Of a stretch of DNA of 64,000 nt, positions 10,501 through 20,906 are shown piece by piece. A model generated the notes under the pieces. That model was given only the letters and a program-made list of their open reading frames with translations, was not told where the DNA came from and did no database searches. This DNA is from Ottelia alismoides (lineage: Eukaryota; Streptophyta; Magnoliopsida; Alismatales; Hydrocharitaceae): assembly GCA_037367405.1 (NCBI GenBank), contig JAZKJV010002953.1, forward strand, positions 186,001-250,000, read 5' to 3'. Within the stretch, counting starts at the first letter, position 1; the number at the start of each line of letters is the position of its first letter. The position numbers and the translations under genes are program-made.

Positions 10501-12458
10501 TGTCTTTTTTCCTACAGGTAACAGGTTGTCTAATGCCAACTCTCGTGAAGATATTTTTGTTCACCCACCCCCGTTATCTCCACCACCACCACCTTTGGTT
10601 GAGTCTCTGTCACCTCCACCACGACCTCTGTCTACCATGGCTCAGTTCCTATAACATTTCTACATTCGCAGGTCCTCCACTCGCCCCTCTGCTCATGTGC
10701 CTTCCCTATAATCCAGCACACCTTAGGTATGTAATGATTACATTGCTTCTAGTTTCTACCAATGGCACTAGTGAGTAGTGAATTGCTTCAGGATATTGGA
10801 CAGGAGGAGGTGACAACAGAGGATGATGATCTTGATATTCCTATTGCTTTGAAGAAGCAGCATCACGAATGTACCACCTATCCTCTCGCTGCTCGTGTTT
10901 CTTTGGATCATCTGCCAGACGAATATAGGAGGTTTGTCATGGGACTATCTGATGTTGTTATAGCACGCACTTACCAGGAAGCTATGCAGGATAATAGTTG
11001 GTGTCTTGCAAAGGAAGAGGAGATGGTCGCTTTGCAGTCTCAAGGTACATGGAGTATTGTCTCTGCTCTTCCAGGTCCGTCAGTGTCAGATACACATGGA
11101 TTTTTACTGTCAAGCAACGGGAGGATGGTAGTGTGGATTGCTACAAAGCAAGGCTAATAGCACGGGGGTTCACCCAGACTTATGAGGTGGACTAGAAGGA
11201 TTCTTTTCACCAGTAGCCAGACAGTCGACATTGCGCATACTTCTGTTGGTTGTTGTATCTAGGGATTGGCCTCTTTTCCAGCTTGATGTGAAGAATGTGT
11301 TTCTTTATGGAGATCTACAGGAAGAGGTGTACATGCAGCAGCCACCAGGATTTGTTGCTGAGAGGAGTCTCAGAAGGTTTGTAGACTTCATAAGGCAATT
11401 TACGGCATGAAGCAGAGTCCGAGAGCCTGGTACCAAAAGCTGACAAAATTGATTGAGAACCAAGGATTTGTGCGATCCACTGCAGATCATCCGTTGGTGT
11501 CTAGAAAGACGCAAAGAGGTATGGTTGTTATTCTAAGTTTATGGTGATGATATTATTGTTACGGGTGATGATGAGCAGGGTATTCATGCTGCCAAGGAAT
11601 TTCTAGGTCAGCAGTTTGTGACCAAGGACATTGGTAATCTTCGTTATTTTCTTAGATTAGAATTTGCCAGGAAACAGTAGGGTCTTGTAATGACCCAAAG
11701 AAAGTTTGTGATAGATCTTCTAATTTGAGACATGAATGACAGGGTGCAAGCCTGCAACTACCCCTGTGGATCCGAGCATAAGATTAGATGATGAAGATAA
11801 AGATAGAGAAGTAGATAAGAGGAGATACAGGAGCTTGCTAGCAAGCTCCTCTATGCCACTATCACCCAGCCAGACATAGCCTTTGCTGTAAGCAAGGTGA
11901 GTCAGTTCATGGAGCAGCATAGAAAGGTTCATCTGGATGCTATCTATAATATCTTGAGATATTTGAAATCTTCACCAGACACTAGTTTTATATTGGGCAA
12001 AGGCACTTCTCTGGAATTGACAGCGTGTGCTAGATTATGCAGGAACCCGAGGGACAGGAATTCAACGTCCGGTTTATTATTTTTGTTGGTAGCTCACTTG
12101 TTTCATGGAAAATAAGAAGGAGACAGTGGTTGCTAGATCTAGTGCAGAGTCCGAATACAGGGTCATGGCTCAAGAAAGCACAGAGATTATGTGGGTTAGG
12201 TCAGTTTTGAATGATCTTGTTGTTGATGTACCTCTTCCTATGCAGCTTCTATGTGATAATCATGCATCACTTTTTATTGCAAATAATCCTACATTCCATG
12301 AGCGTACCAAGCATATAGAGGTGGATTGCCACTATACCAGAGATATGATCCAGAAGGGGCTCATATCCACCTCTCATGTCTCTATTGGAGATCAGACTGT
12401 AGATAGATTCACCAAAGCCCTCACTAAAGGCCTTTCCAGAGACGTTGTTCCAAGCTGA
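10500..12458 (+). pseudogene. pol: Reverse transcriptase and RNase H part of pol, copia element 2
   Basis: A proline-rich linker (10560-10740) leads into the RT N-terminus (10762-11195), which ends [15 protein letters not shown]. The catalytic box at 11540-11551 reads Tyr-Gly-Asp-Asp instead of YVDD and is out of frame with its neighbours. RNase H is open in two pieces, 11897-12115 and 12105-12458, with the SAESEYRVMAQ and IEVDCHYTRDMI blocks. Frameshifts and stops make the product impossible. Confidence 0.87.
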
Positions 12459-12483
12459 GCATGGTAGACATATATCATCCACC

Positions 12484-12494
12484 TTGAGGGGGAG
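12484..12494 (+). other. Polypurine tract of element 2
   Basis: TTGAGGGGGAG directly precedes the 3' LTR. It would prime plus-strand DNA synthesis. The same tract occurs in all copia elements in the window. Confidence 0.9.
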
Positions 12495-13142
12495 TGTTGA
12501 TATAATTGTAACGTATTATGATTATTACTTATTTTTTTTCATTATGTACCCCTTATGTAATTAACCCAGGGCCTTTCTCCTATATAAGAGAGTCCTAGGG
12601 TCTCATGAATAAGTAATTTCATTTTCTCCATCAAGGTCAATATTCGGTCCTATTGAATATTTGGTCCAACTATGCAACCGTCTGATCGAATAGTCAATTG
12701 ACTATTTTTTTTATTTTTGTAAGGTTCCCATTTATCCTGCTATCACCACAAATGTTAAAGCTCTCTCTCTCTCTCCATATATATATAACACTTGTTACTT
12801 GGTAATTAGAACTTTTATCTGAGGGGGAGTGTTGAGATAGTTGTCACATCTTATGATTATTACTTATTTCATTTTCTTTATGTACCTCTAATGTAATTAA
12901 CCCAGGTCCTTTCTCCTATATAAGAGAGCCCTAGGGTTTCATGAATATTAAGTAATTTCATTTTATCCACCAAGCTTAATATTCGGCCCCATCGAATATT
13001 TGGTCCAACTATGCAATAGTCAACCGACTATTCACATACTGCTGTTTTTTTATTTTTGTAAGGTTCTCATTTATCCTAGTATCACCACAAATGTTAAAGC
13101 TTTATATATGTAACTTGTTACTTGGTAATTGGTACTTTTATC
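12485..13142 (+). repeat. Tandem duplication of PPT + LTR + flank (about 330 bp x 2)
   Basis: Unit 1 (12485-12819) is the PPT, 3' LTR and about 190 bp of flank. Unit 2 (12820-13142) repeats all three: GAGGGGGAG, a 143-bp LTR at 12830-12972, then the same flank (AATATTCGG..., a T-run, ATCACCACAAATG, TTGTTACTTGG). The flank of unit 1 has a (CT)8 and an (AT)n tract at 12761-12786 that unit 2 lacks. The second LTR is not an independent insertion, because it carries host flank in the same order. Divergence between units is substantial, so the duplication is old. Confidence 0.85.
12495..12633 (+). repeat. 3' LTR of copia element 2 (139 bp)
   Basis: Runs from TGTTGATATAAT to CTCCATCA, with the TATATAAGAGAG block. 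Followed by the target duplication AGGTC. Confidence 0.93.
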
Positions 13143-13289
13143 TTGGATTTTTGTTGATTAATAACCATATATGTATGAATATATAAGGATATGTGTATTA
13201 GACACAATTTTTATATTTAAAATTATTAAAAGTATATACCCGAATAATTTCGAATATCCTCCCAAATAGCGATTATTCTCTATTATGTG

Positions 13290-13675
13290 CAGCATTATAA
13301 AAGTCGCTCGACTGGCCCGACTAATAGGTCCGACTAGTCTAGTCAGTGGGGTGGTCGATCGAGTACCGACTAAGCACACTAGTCGGCCAATTTTTGCTTG
13401 ATTTTTTTTATGTTTTGCTTTTTAAAAAGCAAACTTATTATGATATGCTTAATGTTTTATTTAAATTCAATTACTGCTTTTATTCCATTATGATAGTATA
13501 AAAACATACAAAATCTATGTAAATATTTGTATAAAAATGAGTTATATATTTAAAATAATCAAAAAACTCAAAGCCGATTAAAGTCCGACTAAATCTGATT
13601 AGTCGTCCGACTACCGATTAATCCTTAGTCAGTAACCCGGTCGACCGAGTACCGACTACCGACTATTGCAACCTT
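13290..13675. mobile_element. 386-bp hAT-like MITE with CGACTAGTCGG subrepeats
   Basis: Right end, read inward, is CAAGGTTGCAATAGTCG; left end is CAGCATTATAAAAGTCG (11 of 17 match). The flanks ATTATGTG (13282-13289) and ATTACGTG (13676-13683) agree at 7 of 8 bases, fitting a hAT duplication. Both terminal zones are packed with CGACTA/TAGTCGG palindromic motifs and the middle is AT-rich without coding capacity. Two related elements lie at 18550 and 19171. Confidence 0.65.
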
Positions 13676-13824
13676 GATTACGTGACCCCTCTGAATATTC
13701 AATACTGACTTCGGTAACACCGATTAACAATTATTTAAAATTTCAACCAATAAGGTCAAATTAGGTGCGAAGGATGTTGGGCTCGTGCATAACTCTTTCT
13801 ATTGTTTGGGCAACCAATATAGTG

Positions 13825-13990
13825 ATGTAGATAGGGGTGCCAATCAAGTTGAACAAGTCGAGTCAGCCTCGATTGAAATTATAATTCGACAACTAAACTC
13901 GAACTTGAGTTTGAGGTCAATAAGCTTCAAGTCCATGAATGATGACTCGAACTCAAACACATTGACTTCAACATGGCTCAAAGCCTCCTA
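13825..13990. repeat. Possible MITE remnant with CTCGA/TCGAG motifs
   Basis: A segment with repeated AACTCGA, TCGAGT and AGTCGAG motifs, resembling the palindrome-rich terminal zones of the other small elements here. No clear ends or target duplication were found. The 68-residue frame across it is not protein-like. Confidence 0.3.
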
Positions 13991-14003
13991 AAAAGTTCAT
14001 AAG

Positions 14004-14110
14004 CAATGTTTGAAATAATGAAAAGCGGAATGAGATGCTTTCCCTAGAAGTGAGGCGAGGTGTATCATCGAGGTAGTCAAGGAAAAAGCCTCAGTTTATA
14101 AAGGAAAATA
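14004..14110. mobile_element. Terminal fragment of the 899-bp hAT MITE family
   Basis: CAATGTTTGAAATAATG at 14004 and the following 90 bases align base for base, with scattered substitutions, to the right end of the 6263-7161 element read inward: the GCGGAATGAG step, the CTTTCCCT step and the GAGGCGAGG subrepeats come in the same order. The inner limit is unclear and no opposite end was found, so this is a decayed partial copy. Confidence 0.6.
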
Positions 14111-14269
14111 TACAAAATATTCATCTTGCCAGTGTTTCTTGTGTTATATACAATACTTATTTGATTATTTAAAATAATAAGGCAAATATTCGTCATCGAA
14201 ATTAAGGGTTGATTTATTTAGATCTTATGGAAAGATGTATCTATAGTGTGCTTAGTCCTGAATTGTTTA

Positions 14270-14620
14270 TCATGAAGGACTTGTATGTCTAGGGTAGGTT
14301 TGCATGTAGGACATCATATGTTTCAAAGAGAATTCTGCTAATTAATTGAAGGAATACAATCAAGTCTAATCTGATACAATAAAAAAGATGCGTAAAAAAC
14401 TGATTACATACCGTTCACTTTGGTGTCAAAAAAGGTATACCTACTATTGGATTTGAACCAATGACTCCCGCATTATGAATGCACTACTCTAACCGCTACG
14501 TTATGTAGGTCATTTATCACTACAAAAAAAGGGACCCATGGCTTCGTGAATTATAGATGGAATATTACTTCCAAGCAATACCAGCTCTTTGGGGTTAGGT
14601 GGTTATCATGTGGACCATAG
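14270..14620. other. Probable plastid DNA insertion around trnM
   Basis: The DNA on both sides of the trnM-like sequence, including the stretch with CTAATTAATTGAAGG and the block around 14510-14590, has the character of the plastid atpE-trnM-trnV intergenic DNA. The limits are estimates. Plant mitochondria also carry plastid trnM, so transfer by way of the mitochondrion is possible. Confidence 0.45.
14438..14510 (-). tRNA. trnM-CAU: Decayed plastid-type trnM-CAU (probable pseudogene)
   Basis: The minus strand gives a 73-nt sequence closely matching plastid elongator tRNA-Met: T arm GGTTCAAATCC, anticodon CAT (complement of 14475-14477), and acceptor ends ACCTAC.. and ..GTAGGT. The seventh acceptor pair is broken (A opposite A), and the D arm and anticodon stem carry substitutions from the plastid form. 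It is a nuclear copy of organelle DNA and is unlikely to be functional. Confidence 0.75.
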
Positions 14621-15229
14621 AATATTCATCTTATCAAGAATTTCATATCCATCTTGACAAGAAATTATCTCTTCCTAGGGTTTTCAAGCAGCTTCTGAAA
14701 ATCAAATATTCTATTTATCAGGAAATTTGGGAAGATAGAAAGAAGTCATGGCAATGAATAAATGTCATTTAAGCTACAATAAGCATTGTTATTAGAATAT
14801 TATTTCTATGGAGTAGAACCATCATCCTGAACATCTTAAACAATATAAACACAATGTTTCATAATCGAGTTGTGCTTTATTATCCCAATTTATCATTTTA
14901 GATATGGTAAAGGAAAGCCATTTTATTTGAAGTTGTGCTTTATTATTCCAATCATTTTAGAATCTTAATCGAGTTAAGCTTTATTATTCCCATCGAGTAA
15001 GTTCATCTGGAGGTTTGTTTTTACTTCGATAATATTTGCTCCATCTGAAATTCCTTAAAGTTCATCGAGCAGGTTCATTTATGATGGAGACGGATTAGGC
15101 GTTGATATTTGAAATTGTGCAAGGTGGTGCCATCGTATAGTCCATGGGATGGTTGAGCATAAACAAGCATACAGGTTCTTGTTTGGAATGTAAATAGCAA
15201 ATATATCCAATAAAATTATACTTGGCCAA
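14621..15229. other. AT-rich DNA, no gene seen
   Basis: No coding frame above background, no tRNA and no terminal repeats were found. Loose repeats of TTGTGCTTTATTATTCC and ATCATTTTAG occur around 14870-15000. Confidence 0.5.
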
Positions 15230-15615
15230 AATGTGGAGGGAGTCGGCCCTTGGGCCAGGCCGAATGGACCGAGGTTCTAAAACCTCTGTCCAAAGCCTGC
15301 CACGGGCCGTCCATTTTCCATTTATTTAAATATTACTTAATAAGTATAAATGATTTTATTACCACTATTTATACTTTGTATAACTAAGATAAGTATTTTA
15401 CATGTTACTTGACATGTAAACTATCAAATTCAATGTAAACTACTATTACATACGAAAAACTTGAAGTATATCATATTAATATATGTCTTATCTAGCTTAT
15501 ATATTTTTTTAAGACCCAAGTCGGCCCATACCTCAATTCCCTTAGCCCAAGCCTGTCCCATGAGCAGGTTGGGCGTGCGGGCTTCTGGCCCATGGGTTAG
15601 GTCTAAATAACATGC
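15230..15615. repeat. Foldback-like repeat with GGGCC/GGCCC terminal zones
   Basis: The left zone (15245-15320) carries GGCCC, GGGCCAGGCC and GGGCCG motifs. The right zone (15510-15605) carries the complementary set (CGGCCCATA, TGGCCCATGGG). AT-rich DNA lies between. This arrangement resembles the MITEs at 13290 and 6263. Exact ends and a target duplication were not identified. A minus frame of 89 residues spans it but has no recognisable content. Confidence 0.45.
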
Positions 15616-16160
15616 AACCAATACGTAAAGATCTGCTAGCCCCAAGGCGCCATGGTGGGTATGAAAGCCCTGTAAAAGATGCAACAAGAACGATAACAAG
15701 GTTTTGAGAAGCGGTGCTTAGGAATCAAGATTTGTTCTATCGCATATCCACGAGACAACAGGAGGGTCGAGAGGAGAACACTCGACACGCGATCGAAAGG
15801 TGAAGACATCATGTATGACTAGGCATTACAAAGATGACCACCTAGTGAGCAATGCCTGAAGAAGCAACACCAATCGCATAGGCATGCTCGTGCAACAATG
15901 AGGTGTCATTGTGCGATAAATGTGATGCAACAATGAGGTAGCAATCCCTATAAAAAGCAACATGATGGAATACGAGACATAAGTTGTTCCGGTTGCCGCT
16001 CGCAGCCCATGAGATAAAGCATCAGGAAGTCATGCGATGAACTGAGTTGTAATAAAGAGTAGCATATGACCCAAAGGCGATCATGAGGACGTTGTGGACA
16101 CAATGTAAAGGGTGTCATACAATCATCAAAATACCAATGTACAGAAATGCAATCCGTGCG
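15616..16160. other. No gene seen
   Basis: Mixed-composition DNA with short imperfect repeats of AATGAGGT and GTGCGATAAA at 15890-15940. Nothing identifiable. Confidence 0.4.
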
Positions 16161-16164
16161 TCTT

Positions 16165-17621
16165 CATATGTGTGTATACGGTCACCTTTCCGAACCGCAT
16201 ATGTCATATGCGGTCATATGCAGCCCAAACACCTAATCGGGCCGCATAAACCGCATATATGGTCGCATATGTGTTGGATAGGCAGTCTTACTAGTTCGGG
16301 ATCCGGGTAGGGATCTGATTAACCCCCTGTTTCTTTTGAAACCCCACCCCTGAAACCACCTGCATATTTCGAAACCCCACCCCTAAAACCTTACATATAC
16401 GCACCGCCTTAGACACGATTAAACCCTACCCTTGCCTTCTCTCCATCGTCAATCATGCCTAATGAGTATCAATGTCACCGCACATGCCTCTTCTAGCAAC
16501 CTCTCGATGCCCCATCGCCTTCTCTCCAATTTCGCTCGACGTTAATAGCTCTATTCGTCGTCGTTTGCTGTTGATGTTGATGATGCACCGTATTTCAGTC
16601 ATTGATGCTACCTTCAGGCTTTCCTGACACAATTAATGGTAACTACTCACACACACATCATTTCTTCCCCAATATGTTATTTAATACTGCCTTCCTTGAT
16701 CTCTCATCACATTTCTGCATTTCAAACTCTCTTCCAAATATATGTATCTTGATTCTCACCATCCCTACGTAAGGTTAGATCTATAATTTTATTGGCATTC
16801 TGAATATACTAGATTCTAGTTTGTTTCAATATGGTTTGGCGCAAGATATTTCAATATGGATAATATACATAATTAAAATTCTGACTAATAAAATGTGCTA
16901 AGCCTTCGCCCGCTATAAGTAGGGTCGGCTACATGAATTCTTGCTCAAATCCATGTTGTAAGATTCGACTATTTTTTACACTGGCCGTCAACTACCTAAT
17001 GCAACCCCTGCAAGATTGGGATTTGAACCATGATCTTTTGTGTGGTAGACACACTGTACTACCACTAGACCATTAAGTGGGTACAATTAACTAAATTCTG
17101 ATTGGTGTTAAATATTTCAATATCGACCGCATACATAATGTTGACATTCTGATTGGTATTGAATTCAGAATGTGATATAATTAGCACTTTGTTCTAGTTT
17201 TTCGTTGAATTGGTTGGAGTGTTTTTTGAAATTTCAAAAAGATTCTTATTACGAGTTTATCCATGGTTGTGCATAAATTACATAAATGTATAAGATACTT
17301 CGTTAGTGTTCAATCGGTTTTGATGTAACAGGAGTTACTTTTATTAGTATCAATTTGTTATCTAAACTTAAGATATTTCAATTGTTTTAGTAGAAGTGAG
17401 ATCATAGTTAAATGCTTGTGCTTTTTATTTAATCCATGTTACATTTATTTGAAATATAAATATCTAATATTTGAACTTATTATTATTTTTTTTAATTATT
17501 TAATTAAAATAATATAAACCGCATAATCTGCATATACATCGGCATATACGTCCGCCTATCCGCTTACTCGCTTTGAACCAACTGATCAAACAAATACGGC
17601 ATACCAATTTTTTGAACCTTG
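16165..17621. repeat. Possible large MITE with CCGCATATGCGG terminal zones
   Basis: The left zone (16180-16275) is packed with GCATATG, CCGCATA and ATGCGGTC motifs. The right zone (17518-17600) has CCGCATA, GGCATATACG and CCGC motifs. The right end, read inward, is CAAGGTTCAAAAAATTGG, very close to the hAT-type terminus of the 899-bp element. A matching left terminus and target duplication could not be set, so the left limit is approximate. A SINE lies inside at 16887-17092. Confidence 0.4.
16887..17092 (-). mobile_element. tRNA-derived SINE
   Basis: On the minus strand an RNA polymerase III A box (TGGTCTAGTGG, complement of 17062-17072) and B box (GGTTCAAATCC, complement of 17019-17029) lie at tRNA-like spacing, followed by a non-tRNA body that includes GTAGCCGACCC and ends at about 16887. 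Flanks AAATTCTGACT (16876-16886) and AAATTCTGATT (17093-17103) match at 10 of 11, a typical SINE duplication. The tRNA-like head can be drawn with a TAC anticodon loop. SINEs are copied by LINE enzymes; the tail here is not A-rich. Confidence 0.7.
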
Positions 17622-17629
17622 CAAAAGAC

Positions 17630-18549
17630 TATACAAAGTTAGATCTGAAGGTCAAGGGTAGCAGAAGTGATTCTCAAAGAACCCTAACAAGGAGGTCATG
17701 AAGAAGTAGAGGGATAGTTCTCCCACCATGCAATGGTTGTTGCAAGCTTGAGACCCATTTATCATGTATTCTTATCTATTTGTTTCAAGTTCTACGAAGT
17801 TACCTTCAGAACAAAAGGGGGCGTGGTTCTTTCAAGTCATGCTTAAGAAAGGGGGAAAACGAAAGAAAAGGACAAAAAGGAGGAAACAAGAAATGAAAAA
17901 AAACATGATGTATAAGTTGAAAAAATAGCGAAAAAATAAGAAAAAATAGTTGAAACAAAGAAAAAAGGGAATAGAGAAACATAAATGGAAAAAATTAGGC
18001 AAGAGAAGTTTTCCCCACTTATTTTTTTCTCCCAGCTTCATTGGATACATCTTGGAATCTAACAAGAATGGGAGAAAAAAAGAGAGTACGAGTATAATTT
18101 TCAAAAGAAAGAGTGTAAGAGAAATATTTTGCTCCACTTTTTGATTGGCTTTTTTGAGAGAGATTTATTTTGTCCTTATGCAACGGATGTGAGTTTATTA
18201 TCCTTGTAAAAGTGACTTGAATTGTTGATCCTTGTAAAAGGACATGATTTGGTAACTCATAGAAGGAACATGACTTGGCTACATAATTCATCCTCTTTTG
18301 TTCAGGAAACCTTAGATTTGATCCTTTTGAAGTCCTTATTTGGAGAAGCATGTTTCCATGACCTATGCATGAAAGAACTACTTTTTCATCCCTCCAGGAT
18401 CACTTTATGTAAGGAGACAAGTTGTGGGCCAAAAATCTACCAATTCCTAAATAGATCACAGTCTCAAGCTCCATCTTGACACTTCCATGTACCCACTAGC
18501 ATGATCGTACATAAACGAAGACATCATCGGCAACTAGATTATGTAGAAG
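17630..18549. other. No gene seen; strand-asymmetric purine-rich tract
   Basis: From about 17825 to 18000 the plus strand is strongly purine-rich (runs of GAAAGAAAAGG type), which creates long low-complexity frames on both strands. These are not genes. The rest is AT-rich and unassigned. Confidence 0.5.
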
Positions 18550-18996
18550 CAAGGATGCAAAAATCGATGGTTGGTACTCAATCGATCGGGTCACTGACTG
18601 CGGATTAATCGGTAGTCGGATGACTATTCAGATTTAGCCGACCTTTAATCTATTTTTAATTTTTTATTATTTTAAATATATAAATCATTTGTTTGTGCAT
18701 ATATTCTTACATATTTACAAAATTGTGTACATTTTCTATACTATCACTATGAAATAAAAGAAGTAGCTGAATTTAAATAAACATTAAGCATATCAAAATA
18801 AGTAAGCTTTTAAAAAAATAAAAATATGGTATCTCTATGCAAAAATCAACCGGCCAGTTGACCTAGTTGGTTGACTAGTCAGGTCAAGTAGTTGATTGAC
18901 CAACTATTGGTTGATTAGTCAATAGTCGATCGACCACCCCACCAACTCGACTAGTCGGACCGACTAGTCGGGCTAGTGGGCTAAGTTTTAAAACTG
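18550..18996. mobile_element. hAT-like MITE, CGACTAGTCGG family
   Basis: Left end CAAGGATGCAAAAATCG at 18550. The right zone (18860-18975) is full of GTCGACC, CGACTAGTCGG and related motifs, mirroring the left zone. Flanks TGTAGAAG (18542-18549) and TGTATTAG (18997-19004) agree at 6 of 8. The right terminus (..AAACTG) matches the left one only weakly. No coding capacity. Related to 13290-13675. Confidence 0.5.
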
Positions 18997-19170
18997 TGTA
19001 TTAGCAAAGGATTCACAAAAGGATTCACATATGTATAAACAAAAGCTCCAGCTCGAGTGTGAGTATTAAAGAACATTGACAAGTTGAATTAATTAGATAA
19101 TTGGATCCTAGGGAAAGATTCATCTAATATGAGGTCATGTGCATACTAATTAGTCCCATATCACCAAATA

Positions 19171-19581
19171 CAAGCTTGCAAAAGTCGGTCAGCTAGGTCA
19201 ACTAGTTGGCTCGAGTAGTCGAGTCCAATCCGAATAAGGATAATCGACCGATCGAACATAATACTATTGACGAACCAAAACAAATTTTTGCAATCTATTT
19301 TTTAAAACGTATAATAAATCTAAGGTGTTTAATGCTTATTGGAATTCTACTATTTCTTTTATTTCATTTTGATAGTATAGAAAATGTCAAAATCTATGTA
19401 CAAAGTAAGAATATATGTATAAAAATAGTTTGTATATTTAAGATAATTAAGAAATACAAAGCTGGCTAGATAATTAAGAAATACAAAGATGACTAACTCC
19501 AACTAAAATCTGATTAGTTGTCCAACCGTCGATTGATCTAAGCTAGTGACCCGACCGACCAAACTTTAGTTTGTAACCTTA
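19171..19581. mobile_element. hAT-like MITE, CGACTAGTCGG family
   Basis: Left end CAAGCTTGCAAAAGTCGG at 19171. The right end, read inward, is TAAGGTTACAAACTAAAG, close to the CAAGGTTGCAA end of the 13290 element. Flanks share only ACCAA (19163 and 19582), a weak 8-bp duplication. The AT-rich interior resembles that of the 13290 and 18550 copies, which makes three family members within about 6 kb. Confidence 0.5.
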
Positions 19582-20746
19582 ACCAATCGTGACCAAGACT
19601 TGGGTGAGACTAGGGCCTACACTTGTCCTTAAGGGTTAGAGTGAGAAGAAACAATACAGAGCACCTCTATTAGATCGCGCTTTATATTCTGGTTTATCAT
19701 TTTCATCAGTTATAACAATAAATCATCTCATTGTCCTATGATAAAGATACGGGCATTTTAACACAGTGAATGACGAAGGAATATAGCAAGCCTGTTGAAT
19801 ATCGAACAGAAAACCTGATGCCAAAATGCATAGTCGCTACTCAGTATTCAAAAGAGAAGGTGAAGATAGATATACAGAATATGATCAGAAAAGGATGGCA
19901 AAATCCGGAAAAAAAATATAATATATATATATGGATATATGAAATAAGATGTGTTGCAGCTAACCCGTTTTTCCTTATCCAGTATCTCCCTAATGGGACA
20001 ATGAGCAGCCGTTACGCAAAGGTTCTGGAAAGAACAAAAACTGATACGTCAATTGAATATACACTATAAAAACTACTTGAATAAATGTGTAGAGAAATCT
20101 TATATCGGTGTATCTATCTACTCAAACAGATTCAACACAGCCACAAGAAGGAAAAATATGCAGTCTTTTCTAACAAGTGAAAGAGCCATATCTACTTTTG
20201 AGTGAATATATAAATATAGCTAAAATGGTATTTAAACCAATTTATGCATACAAAAAAAGAAACTATTAACTAAATTGGAGAATATTTGATGCAAATTTAG
20301 ATTATGGGAGGAGTTATTTTATTTCAGCACATTTTCATTATATTCCTTTTTATGTATATTATGCATGTAATACACCTAGCACCTCTTTCCCATAAAAGAA
20401 GGGTTATAATTTCAGTAATTGAACAGGAATTGAGTTTTTCACGAACATGGCAACTTAGAGACGATCCTAGACCAATGGCATATACCTCCTCAATCACACC
20501 CTTCATTCTTCAATAAATGTCGCCCTGTTGATCCTCTTCTCTAATGGATCTTTCCTATCTCACTAGAAACATCGCTTTTGCACCACCCAGCAGTGGCAGA
20601 CACATTGCGGACACGTATGCTTGGATTTGTGGCATCCAGCCACCACCCCAGCAGCTGCGCAGGCATCTCCGCATGGCCTAATCACTGCCCCAGCAGCCTC
20701 CCCAGGAGTTGTGCAGCCTTAAAGAAGCAATGTTCACTCATCTGTG
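19582..20746. other. AT-rich DNA with one unrecognised frame
   Basis: A 99-codon plus frame (19770-20069) encodes a Lys/Tyr/Ile-rich peptide with a few hydrophobic stretches. I do not recognise it, and AT-rich DNA gives such frames by chance. The last 200 bp, to 20746, are the left flank of element 3, whose right flank resumes at 40130. Confidence 0.4.
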
Positions 20747-20894
20747 TGTAGAGATATATTTATGTTATGCTATTTGTGTTGTTTCCTAATTTCATGTTTC
20801 TTATGAATGTCTTATGTAATTTACACATAGGCTGCTCTCCTATATAAGAGAGCCTAGGTTCATGGAATAAACAACTCGATGTCTTTTCCCAACA
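20747..20894 (+). repeat. 5' LTR of copia element 3 (148 bp)
   Basis: Runs from TGTAGAGATAT to CCCAACA, with the CTCCTATATAAGAGAG block. Nearly the same as the 3' LTR at 39981-40129 and its duplicates at 46066 and 52151. Confidence 0.93.
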
Positions 20895-20906
20895 TGGTAT
20901 AAGAGC
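20895..20906 (+). other. Primer binding site of element 3
   Basis: TGGTATAAGAGC differs from the initiator tRNA-Met complement at one base (C to A). Confidence 0.88.

Larger units (their letters stand above)
7507..12633 (+). mobile_element. Ty1/copia element 2, structurally complete, coding-dead
   Basis: A 143-bp 5' LTR (7507-7649) and a 139-bp 3' LTR (12495-12633) enclose PBS, gag, protease, integrase, RT, RNase H and PPT in copia order. The 5-bp duplication AGGTC is perfect on both sides (7502-7506 and 12634-12638), so this is a bona fide insertion of 5127 bp. The LTRs have diverged visibly by substitutions and small indels, and the coding region carries many stops, so it is not recent. 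It lies head to head with element 1, about 98 bp away. Confidence 0.95.

Noticed and set aside
12830..12972. Solo LTR by separate insertion
   Set aside because: PPT remnant and host flank are duplicated with it, so it is part of a local tandem duplication.
17832..18144. 101-codon Phe/Leu-rich minus-strand frame as a membrane protein
   Set aside because: It is the complement of a simple purine-rich tract; frames are open on both strands because of composition.
19770..20069. 99-codon plus-strand frame as a gene
   Set aside because: No recognised family, AT-rich context, no splice or promoter evidence; kept only as a note on the region.
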